Origin: GCA-965745 sp046704525
GTDB taxonomy: Archaea > Thermoplasmatota > Thermoplasmata > Thermoplasmatales > Thermoplasmataceae
Assembly: GCA_046704525.1 (NCBI GenBank)
Contig: JBJKRS010000062.1
Location: 1 to 9,174, forward strand
Direction of reading: 5' to 3'
Length of the DNA: 9,174 nt
Shown: piece after piece, positions 1 through 5,227 of the stretch
Layout: each line of letters begins with the position of its first letter
Numbering within the stretch: position 1 is the first letter of the stretch
Position numbers and translations under genes: made by a program
The notes under the pieces: model-generated
Seen by the model: only the letters and a program-made list of their open reading frames with translations
Told to the model about the DNA's origin: nothing
Database searches by the model: none

Positions 1-322
1 TTCACTGAAAGAATGCTCGATTACCTCTGTCAACGGGGAACTTGACCTCAGGCTTTTCGATGCTTTTGACATGGGGTCATACACAATGTCCGCGGTAAAC
101 GGAAATGAATACATATGGATAATGAACAGTTCAAGGGCAACTGTATCACTGTCAACTGTGAACGGGGAGCTCAACACCGAGGGATTCAGCCTGACCACCT
201 CCTACATCACGCAGCACGAAATTCACGGTGTCCTGAACGGAGCAGGGGCGGATATTGTCATGAACACTGTCAACGGGAACCTGTGGATTAAGAATGCTGT
301 TCTGGGTCCTGTGACTCTTTGA
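1..322 (+). CDS. C-terminal part of a DUF4097-like beta-helix (putative adhesin-type) protein, 5' truncated
   Basis: An open frame enters from the left edge (first full codon at base 2) and ends at TGA 320-322, giving 106 visible residues. The start lies outside the window; the in-frame ATG at 71 is internal, because repeat structure continues upstream of it. Four VNG triplets (residues 10, 32, 53 and 90, counting from base 2) sit in strands of the form S/T-x-VNG-x-L, spaced about 21-22 residues apart for the first three. This matches the rung length and motif of DUF4097-type beta-helix proteins, a widespread family of unknown exact function often found near membrane-associated or regulatory proteins. 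No signal peptide or membrane segment lies in the visible part. The end is followed by a 126-base gap before the gluconate dehydratase gene, which has its own TATA-like element, so the two are probably transcribed separately. Family assignment is by motif recognition only. Confidence 0.7.
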   Translation, partial: SLKECSITSVNGELDLRLFDAFDMGSYTMSAVNGNEYIWIMNSSRATVSLSTVNGELNTEGFSLTTSYITQHEIHGVLNGAGADIVMNTVNGNLWIKNAVLGPVTL

Positions 323-417
323 CAGATAAATGCCCAGATAATTCCTGCTGATCAGGCGCAACGTTTAGAGTTATCGCAGAACGGCCGGAATTTCATTGTT
401 ACAGGACGATTTACCAA

Positions 418-426
418 TCTTATTAA
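418..426 (+). promoter_or_regulatory. TATA-like box of the gluconate dehydratase gene
   Basis: The AT-rich element CTTATTAAC is centred about 26 bases before the ATG at 449. That is the archaeal TATA-to-start distance expected for a leaderless or near-leaderless transcript. No convincing Shine-Dalgarno sequence lies between it and the ATG, which supports leaderless initiation. The call rests on spacing and composition alone. Confidence 0.45.
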
Positions 427-448
427 CGTTGAACAATATTTTGAAGCC

Positions 449-1651
449 ATGAACTCTGAGATCAGCGACGTAGAGATTCTTGAGCTCGGCGTGACAGGCA
501 AGGAGGTTTCATCCCCCTGGAGCTCCACGATTCTGCTTGCAAAGCTCACTACCAAGGATGGCACTGTTGGCTACGGTGAGGCGCCTACCACACTCATGAC
601 GCTCCCGGTCCTGGAAAGCATGAAGGAGGTTGAACGGGTCTTCAAGGGCGCAAATGCGTTCAACATCGAGAAGAATCTGAGAGACTTCTACAGGAACTCA
701 TTCTACCTTTCCAGGTCCATGGAAGCTACATCAGCCCTGAGCGCGTTCGAGATTGCCAGCTGGGACATTATAGGAAAAGAGGCGGGCACACCGGTTTACG
801 ATCTGCTCGGAGGGGCTTTCAACACGAAGATGCGGGCATATGCCAACGGCTGGTACGACCATTGCGTCACGCCTGACGATTTCCTCAAGAAGGCCAAAGA
901 AGTGGTCAGGAAGGGGTTCTCTGCTATGAAATTCGATCCTTTCGGCGAGCACTATGATACAATAACCAGGGAGGGGATAGAAAATGCCAGGGACATAGTG
1001 GGGACACTTCGTGCAGAGCTGGGGGAGAAAGTTGATCTGCTGATTGAGTTCCATGGGAGGTTCTCGACACCAGCAGCGGTCAAGGCAGGAATGGCACTGG
1101 ACGAGTTCAATCCGCTCTTCATGGAGGAGCCTGTGCACCCTGAGCTTGAGGCGGGCCTTTCAGAGTTCAAGAAATATGTCATGACGCCCCTGGCGCTTGG
1201 GGAAAGGGTACTGAACAAGAGGGATTTTGCGAGGCTCATATCACAGGGCCTTGTGGACACAATACAGCCTGATCTCACAAATTCACTGGGAATCCTTGAA
1301 GCCAAGAAAACTGCCGCAATCGCTGATGCATTTGGTGTTCCAGTTGCATTCCACAATGCCTTCGGCCCGGTGCAGACCGCAGCATCCTTGAACGTGGATG
1401 CAACCCTGACGAATTTCCTCATACAGGAGAGCTTCGAGATGTTCTGGCCGGACTGGAAGAAAAACCTAGTAAAGTCAGGATATGAGCTGAAAGACGGTTA
1501 CTTCCATCTCGCAGGGAGACCTGGGCTCGGAATAACAGTTGATGAAAAACTTGAGGAGCAGCACAAAGTTCAAGGCATGGAACCCTTTGATCCCAGAGAG
1601 CCCCCGTGGGTGGTATCGGGGACTTTTGATGTCGGAGAAAGGAAAAAGTGA
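449..1651 (+). CDS. gnaD: D-gluconate (possibly also galactonate) dehydratase, enolase superfamily
   Basis: This cytoplasmic enzyme would dehydrate D-gluconate to 2-keto-3-deoxygluconate, the committing step of the non-phosphorylative or semi-phosphorylative Entner-Doudoroff pathway used by Thermoplasmatales and Sulfolobales. The 400-aa length matches the roughly 395-aa archaeal gluconate dehydratases. The N-terminal capping domain (about 1-130) is followed by the barrel. Visible motifs are K161-FDPFG, likely Mg2+ ligands E200 (IEFHGRF), E226 (MEEP) and E252 (LGER), D275 (QPD), and the H302-NAFG motif with the usual catalytic His. The C-terminus carries the WVV-x-GT pattern typical of the family. 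The ATG at 449 lies about 26 bases after a TATA-like box with no Shine-Dalgarno sequence. The stop overlaps the GTG of the next gene, so the two are co-transcribed. Related dehydratases can accept galactonate, so the sugar is less certain than the family. Confidence 0.88.
   Translation: MNSEISDVEILELGVTGKEVSSPWSSTILLAKLTTKDGTVGYGEAPTTLMTLPVLESMKEVERVFKGANAFNIEKNLRDFYRNSFYLSRSMEATSALSAFEIASWDIIGKEAGTPVYDLLGGAFNTKMRAYANGWYDHCVTPDDFLKKAKEVVRKGFSAMKFDPFGEHYDTITREGIENARDIVGTLRAELGEKVDLLIEFHGRFSTPAAVKAGMALDEFNPLFMEEPVHPELEAGLSEFKKYVMTPLALGERVLNKRDFARLISQGLVDTIQPDLTNSLGILEAKKTAAIADAFGVPVAFHNAFGPVQTAASLNVDATLTNFLIQESFEMFWPDWKKNLVKSGYELKDGYFHLAGRPGLGITVDEKLEEQHKVQGMEPFDPREPPWVVSGTFDVGERKK
1634..1642 (+). 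promoter_or_regulatory. Ribosome binding site that fixes the GTG start at 1648
   Basis: GGAGAAAGG lies five bases before GTG 1648, inside the last codons of the dehydratase gene. It supports the GTG start and translation of the KaiC-like gene from a shared transcript, with stop TGA 1649-1651 overlapping the GTG. Confidence 0.6.
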
Positions 1652-2592
1652 CTTCGGAAGATGATGCAAAGAAGATATCAGAGCTCATAGCTGACTTGCA
1701 GGATCAGGGCAAGAAAATAGATGACCTGATGAACAGGGTGAACCGGAAGAAGGAGGAGCTCAACTCTATATTGCGATCGTTCAGGGAGGCAAACGCCTCG
1801 GCCCACCCTGAAAAGGCGAGAAGAGAGCTCAAAGAAAAGGCCGAATCCTTCCTCAACAGGGGTGAAGATGGAGCAAGGGTCTCAACAGGCAATTTCAAGC
1901 TGGATTCCCTACTCTATGGAGGGCTTCCTCCACAGTGCAACATTGTACTGAGGGGTCCACCCTTCAGTGGAAAATTCCTTATTGCAAACAACTTCATTGC
2001 CCAGTCCATAAGGGATGGCGTTCCTGTCATAGTGCTTTCGGCCGACAAGGATATCGGCCAGATGAAGGCTATTCTCTCCCATATTGTGGACGGCGTGGAG
2101 GAGTCTGAAAAATCCGGCATGCTCAAGTTTATAGATGCTTATTCCAGATCCATACAGGCACAGGTCGGATCACAGTATGCCCTGCAGGTGGACCAGGGAA
2201 ACATCAGCGCACTCATCAAGAGCGTTGACGCTGTGACTTCGGAAATAAAGGGGAGGCATGGAACGTACAGGTTACTTTTCACCTCTCTCACAACGTTCAT
2301 AACCCAGATGGAGGAAAAGATATTCCTGAGGTTTCTGCAGCAGTTCTCCCAGAAGAGAAAGGCAGAAGGGGCACTGTCCATTTACATACTCGAGGACGGG
2401 CTCTTTGATGACCGGATATACGAGGCTGTAAGCTATCTCATGGACGGCCAGATCCAGCTGAGGAAGACGTTTACAGAGTCCTACCTGAGGGTTGAGGGGC
2501 TCGGGAAAGCGAGGACCAGGGAATGGGTGGAGATGTACCCTTCCGAGATAGACTATGACTTAGGGTCGTTCACGCTTGAACGCGTCCGCTAA
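1648..2592 (+). CDS. KaiC/RAD55-like RecA-superfamily protein with degenerate ATPase site
   Basis: The 314-aa protein has a charged, probably coiled-coil N-terminus (about 8-70) and then one KaiC-like RecA domain (about 78-285). The domain opens with the family pattern STGNFKLDSLLYGGLP. The P-loop is GPPFSGK-F (103-110): the invariant Ser/Thr after the lysine is Phe. The expected Walker B strand reads LLFTSLT (209-215), without the acidic residue. Both changes suggest that ATP hydrolysis is lost, as in the archaeal class described as inactivated RecA-superfamily ATPases of the KaiC/GvpD/RAD55 group, whose role is thought to be regulatory. The GTG start overlaps the TGA of gluconate dehydratase in a GTGA arrangement with a good ribosome binding site, so the two proteins come from one transcript. 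A regulatory or scaffolding job is inferred; partners cannot be read from the sequence. Confidence 0.8.
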   Translation: MTSEDDAKKISELIADLQDQGKKIDDLMNRVNRKKEELNSILRSFREANASAHPEKARRELKEKAESFLNRGEDGARVSTGNFKLDSLLYGGLPPQCNIVLRGPPFSGKFLIANNFIAQSIRDGVPVIVLSADKDIGQMKAILSHIVDGVEESEKSGMLKFIDAYSRSIQAQVGSQYALQVDQGNISALIKSVDAVTSEIKGRHGTYRLLFTSLTTFITQMEEKIFLRFLQQFSQKRKAEGALSIYILEDGLFDDRIYEAVSYLMDGQIQLRKTFTESYLRVEGLGKARTREWVEMYPSEIDYDLGSFTLERVR

Positions 2593-2615
2593 ATGTTAAA
2601 TTTCTTGACCCAATT

Positions 2616-2629
2616 GGAGGATGGAGTGA
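2616..2629 (+). promoter_or_regulatory. Ribosome binding region deciding the CDGSH start at ATG 2635
   Basis: GGAGG (2616-2620) and GGAGTGA (2623-2629) precede ATG 2635; the second lies five bases away. The earlier in-frame ATG at 2593 directly abuts the preceding stop codon and has no such site. An AT-rich stretch at 2593-2603 could also serve as a separate TATA box. Confidence 0.5.
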
Positions 2630-2634
2630 AAACA

Positions 2635-2838
2635 ATGTCTAGGCTAGTTCTACACGAGAGAAACAGACCCTATATAGTAAACGCAGGCAACGAAGAGCTG
2701 CACCTCTGTGCATGCGGGCTTTCCGGGAACAAACCCTACTGTGACGGCACGCACAAGAAGACGCTGGACGAGAGTGAAGGAATATATTTCTACGACGGTG
2801 AAGGCAGGGTCAAGGCCACGTCATTCTACCCGAAATAG
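2635..2838 (+). CDS. Small CDGSH-type iron-sulfur protein
   Basis: This 67-aa protein carries one complete CDGSH signature, CACGLSGNKPYCDGTH (C-x-C-x2-S-x3-P-x-C-D-G-x-H). Three Cys and one His of this motif bind a [2Fe-2S] cluster in mitoNEET-type proteins. The archaeal members are soluble and their physiological role is poorly known; electron transfer, iron-sulfur transfer and redox sensing have been proposed. The flanks (RLVLHERNRPYIV before and HKKTLDE after) are typical of short prokaryotic single-motif proteins. I chose ATG 2635 over ATG 2593 because of the ribosome binding sites just upstream and because the family usually starts within a few residues of this position. It is the last gene of the forward cluster and is followed by a hairpin and T-run. 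Confidence 0.85.
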   Translation: MSRLVLHERNRPYIVNAGNEELHLCACGLSGNKPYCDGTHKKTLDESEGIYFYDGEGRVKATSFYPK

Positions 2839-2864
2839 TATCTGAAATACAAAATAAGATTTTG

Positions 2865-2902
2865 AGGCCAGTCTTGAAGTCCGGCCTATATAGCAATTTT
2901 TT
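2865..2902 (+). terminator. Probable terminator between convergent genes
   Basis: AGGCC (2865-2869) and GGCCT (2883-2887) can pair as a short hairpin, followed on the plus strand by a T-run at 2897-2902. Read on the other strand, the hairpin is followed by CAAAATCTTATTTTG, so it may act in both directions. It sits between the CDGSH gene and the end of the minus-strand DUF996 gene. The stem is only five perfect pairs; archaeal termination depends mainly on the T-run. Confidence 0.4.
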
Positions 2903-3503
2903 ACGCGGGTTCAGCCGGTGAAATCACCTTTTTCTCCTCGTTTATCGAGAAGAACGCTATGGCCAGGATTATCTCTGCCACAAGCACCAGCAGGAATCCA
3001 ACAATTATCACTGCCAGGATTGCACCGATAAGGTACAGCAGTCCAGCTGTGTCAAAGAGGCTAACGGACAGCCTCCTGCCCATGACCTCGAGACTTCTCC
3101 TGAGAAAGATTGCAGAAATTATCAGAAGGATCCATGAACCGAGCAGCCCCGGGAGCACGAAAAGCCCGAAGGCAATCCACTGCCCGGTTGACACGCTTGA
3201 GGGCATATTGAAAGCCGGTCCTATCTGCCCCACCCCCAATACGCTAAGGAGCGCTGCCACTACCATTACTCCAATCAATGCCACTGCTGCAATAGCGGTT
3301 ACAACAGATATCACCATGTCGTTGAAAATCTTCCTTTCATTGAGGTACTGTGATATCCTGTGCACTGCAACAAGGACAAGTATGAAACCGGCGATTGAGA
3401 TTATCCATCCCACGCTGGGAATCACGTTCAGAAGGATCAGGATTGCACCTATTCCACCCATACTTTTTGCTTCCGTTAGTGATGACAAGTCTTGCCACCT
3501 CAT
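2901..3503 (-). CDS. DUF996 multi-pass membrane protein
   Basis: About 200 residues with five to six hydrophobic segments. An N-terminal SSLTEAKSMGGIGAIL stretch is the hallmark of DUF996, a mainly archaeal integral membrane family of unknown function. It is followed by a hairpin of two helices, a short soluble loop (HRISQYLNERKIFND), two central long hydrophobic stretches, and a final helix pair ending in a charged tail (NEEKKVISPAEPA). No catalytic motif is visible. Two starts are possible: GTG 3512, or ATG 3503 nine bases inside. I prefer the ATG because the TATA-like TTAATTATCC (3521-3530) is centred about 23 bases upstream of it, which suits a leaderless transcript, but only about 14 bases upstream of the GTG. 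The gene is convergent with the CDGSH gene and stands alone. The overlapping plus-strand frame (2959-3564) lacks any family resemblance. Confidence 0.82.
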   Translation of the reverse strand: MRWQDLSSLTEAKSMGGIGAILILLNVIPSVGWIISIAGFILVLVAVHRISQYLNERKIFNDMVISVVTAIAAVALIGVMVVAALLSVLGVGQIGPAFNMPSSVSTGQWIAFGLFVLPGLLGSWILLIISAIFLRRSLEVMGRRLSVSLFDTAGLLYLIGAILAVIIVGFLLVLVAEIILAIAFFSINEEKKVISPAEPA

Positions 3504-3520
3504 GTCATTCACTTCAAGCT

Positions 3521-3530
3521 GGATAATTAA
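3521..3530 (-). promoter_or_regulatory. TATA-like box of the DUF996 gene
   Basis: Read on the minus strand this is TTAATTATCC, centred about 23 bases before ATG 3503. It is the best AT-rich element near the start. The remaining intergenic DNA (3531-3743) holds no recognisable gene or repeat. Confidence 0.35.
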
Positions 3531-3743
3531 CGTTGCTCTTTACTGTTGCACACATAACGTATGAGCCACTCAGTCTGCCCGTCTTACATCATAGTTTCAG
3601 TCAAGGCTGAATTCATCACGGTGGCATCCAATCATCACGGTCTGATATTTCACAATTGTTCTGCATCGCTCACTATGTTTCGCAGACCCGAGGCTGCAGC
3701 GTACGTTCACGGCGTTTATGTCGTTAGAACCACACATCAATAA

Positions 3744-3752
3744 CTTTTTATC
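3744..3752 (+). promoter_or_regulatory. TATA-like box of the tRNA-Pro gene
   Basis: CTTTTTATC begins 34 and ends 26 bases before the first base of the tRNA, the standard archaeal TATA position for a stable RNA gene. An AATAA stretch lies just in front, where the BRE would be. Confidence 0.55.
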
Positions 3753-3777
3753 AATACCTCATTTCCAGAATACCTAG

Positions 3778-3850
3778 GGGGCTGTGGGGTAGCTTGGTAT
3801 CCTACGGGCTTTGGGAGCCTGAGACTCCGGTCCAAATCCGGGCAGCCCCA
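3778..3850 (+). tRNA. tRNA-Pro (anticodon TGG)
   Basis: This 73-base gene folds into a full cloverleaf. The acceptor stem GGGGCTG (3778-3784) pairs perfectly with CAGCCCC (3843-3849), with discriminator A3850. The D arm is GGGT/TCCT with an AGC..GG loop. The anticodon stem CGGGC/GCCTG (one G-U pair) closes the loop TTTGGGA, which holds TGG at positions 34-36. The T arm is TCCGG/CCGGG around TCCAAAT. There is no intron, and no CCA is encoded (the next bases are TCT), as is usual for archaea. Its 3' end abuts an integrase relic on the opposite strand, so it most likely served as the element's attachment site. The gene itself looks intact and functional. Confidence 0.93.
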
Positions 3851-4554
3851 TCTGTTCTATGTTCGGATTCATGCATCCATACCAATTCCGTCATTTTTCC
3901 ACTTCCCTGAAATATGTCCCCGAGGCGGGATCTTACCACCTCCGCAACTTCGTACTGTGAAACGTGGGTGTAACGCTGAGTGGTCCGAAGTGACCTGTGG
4001 CCGAGATGGATTTGGACCATGCGAATATCAAGTGGTTTTGCTCCGTGATACCCTTTTAGAAGGGATGTGGCGCACCGGTGCCTCGCAGCGTGAGAGTGGA
4101 ATTTTTTGATGCCTGTGAAAGCCCCGATCTTATTTGCTAAATTCCTGATGTAGTCATAGGTCATCCTTCCCTTGGGTGTTGTGAACGATGCGGTGGCATC
4201 TGTGTTTGGCCTGTAAAACTCAATGTATTTGCGGATATCATTCATAATTTTATCCGGCATTCCGAGAAGCCTTTCTGCTTCGCATTCTTCTGATCTGATC
4301 CTTATTCCATCTTCAGGACATCGCCAAGATTGATCTGCACAATTTCACCAATTCTCGCTCCTCCGAAGAATGCGATGTGTACGATGATTGTGTTCCTGAC
4401 ATTGACTTCTTTTCCGGTGCCTGCTCTTGTCCCTCTTTCAATAATAGCAGGTTATACTGAAACGCTCATCGTAATGGAGTTCCATCCAGAGCCTGTTGTC
4501 TATAGCCAACACTAAGACTATCGTAACATCGGAGTACCCTGAAAATTCCACAAA
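3802..4554 (-). pseudogene. Decayed tyrosine recombinase (integrase) of a tRNA-integrated element
   Basis: Three pieces of one integrase can be read on the minus strand in different frames. (1) 4554-4438 encodes an N-terminal scrap (FSGYSDVTI ... YDERFSITCYY) that resembles a core-binding domain and ends at TGA. (2) 4450-4302 encodes RNTIIVHIAFFGGARIGEIV, containing the first catalytic Arg, and ends at TAA 4304-4302. (3) From 4311 the third frame reads DGIRIRSEE and continues through HAARHRCATSLL (HxxR), QIHLGHRS and RYTHV with the tyrosine nucleophile, down to 3802. All active-site motifs survive, but two frameshifts (about 4440-4452 and 4305-4313) and a missing N-terminus make it non-functional. 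The final frame runs antisense through the tRNA gene to a TAG at 3802; its ending, SGSQSP, is simply tRNA read backwards. The gene faces the tRNA 3' end, as in elements integrated at tRNA genes. Confidence 0.85.
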
Positions 4555-5199
4555 TCAATTACTTTGCTGGTACGGTACCTCAAAAGTGTGGGACAGCCAC
4601 TCACTTTTTCCTACCACGTAAATAGGTCCGTACTCGATAATAGGGATCACGTCTATTGAGTATGTCACATTATAGCTGCTTAGAACCGTTGTACTAGACC
4701 ACCCCACTGTGCTTCCTAACGTAAAATTCACCGGTGGACTATATGAAACCCCAAATAGAAGAACACTCTCATTCTGCAGTATCCCTCTGTCATCAGAAAC
4801 GTTTGAAACAGATTGATACGCTGTATTGTTGAATCGGAATTCTACACTTCCTTTAGTCAAACTGAGTAAAAAGTCCCCACCACGCAATAGCCCCATAGAC
4901 TGATTCACCTTTTCAATAGATATGACATTGTCTACACTTTGACCAACGAGGGCATTAAATGAGCTAGTATGGTCGCTGAACGCAAAAGTCACATTGCTTC
5001 CATCGATGTAAAATGTATGGAAGAAAAGAGTGGAAATAGACCCATTCTGTGAACTCGCGATAGTTCTAGCGTACTGAACGCTTGTAATTTTTGGGGTTGG
5101 AGGATGGGGCTCTGTAAATTGATTGACCATCAGGTATGGTACGACGATCAAAGCCAAGATCACTAATAGCACGAACTTTTTTTCTAATTTTATCCACAT
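4555..5199 (-). CDS. Membrane-anchored extracytoplasmic protein of unknown function
   Basis: I do not recognise this 214-aa protein. It begins with a short charged stretch (MWIKLEKK) and one hydrophobic segment (about 9-25, FVLLVILALIVVPYLMV) that is an uncleaved anchor or signal peptide. It then has a beta-rich, Ser/Thr/Asn-rich exterior domain with several N-x-S/T sequons, suggesting a glycosylated surface protein. There are no Cys residues. It starts 28 bases after the stop of the 640-aa gene, with a weak GAAGGAT ribosome binding site, so the two are probably one operon. The DNA is more AT-rich than the left-hand genes (sample lines of 40-48% GC by hand count against about 57% in the dehydratase) and uses TTA/CTA leucine codons. 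Its stop directly abuts the integrase relic, which fits cargo of the integrated element. Confidence 0.7.
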   Translation of the reverse strand: MWIKLEKKFVLLVILALIVVPYLMVNQFTEPHPPTPKITSVQYARTIASSQNGSISTLFFHTFYIDGSNVTFAFSDHTSSFNALVGQSVDNVISIEKVNQSMGLLRGGDFLLSLTKGSVEFRFNNTAYQSVSNVSDDRGILQNESVLLFGVSYSPPVNFTLGSTVGWSSTTVLSSYNVTYSIDVIPIIEYGPIYVVGKSEWLSHTFEVPYQQSN

Positions 5200-5227
5200 T
5201 CTACATCCAATCCTTCGGAATTGTCAC

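Noticed and set aside
952..1422. A long minus-strand frame opposite the gluconate dehydratase
   Set aside because: It is a Ser/Ala/Pro-rich complement of a GC-rich gene with strong family motifs on the other strand.
2959..3564. A 201-aa open frame on the plus strand opposite the DUF996 gene
   Set aside because: It is rich in Ile/Thr/Ser/Arg, as expected for the complement of a membrane-protein gene, has no ribosome binding site or family resemblance, and runs over the DUF996 promoter.
3561..3743. A 60-aa plus-strand frame between the DUF996 gene and the tRNA
   Set aside because: It has no recognisable motif or upstream signals and ends in the tRNA promoter region; taken as chance.
3812..3850. 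Search for a direct repeat of the tRNA-Pro 3' half elsewhere in the window, as right attachment site
   Set aside because: No convincing second copy was seen by eye up to 9174; it may lie outside or have been lost by the rearrangement.
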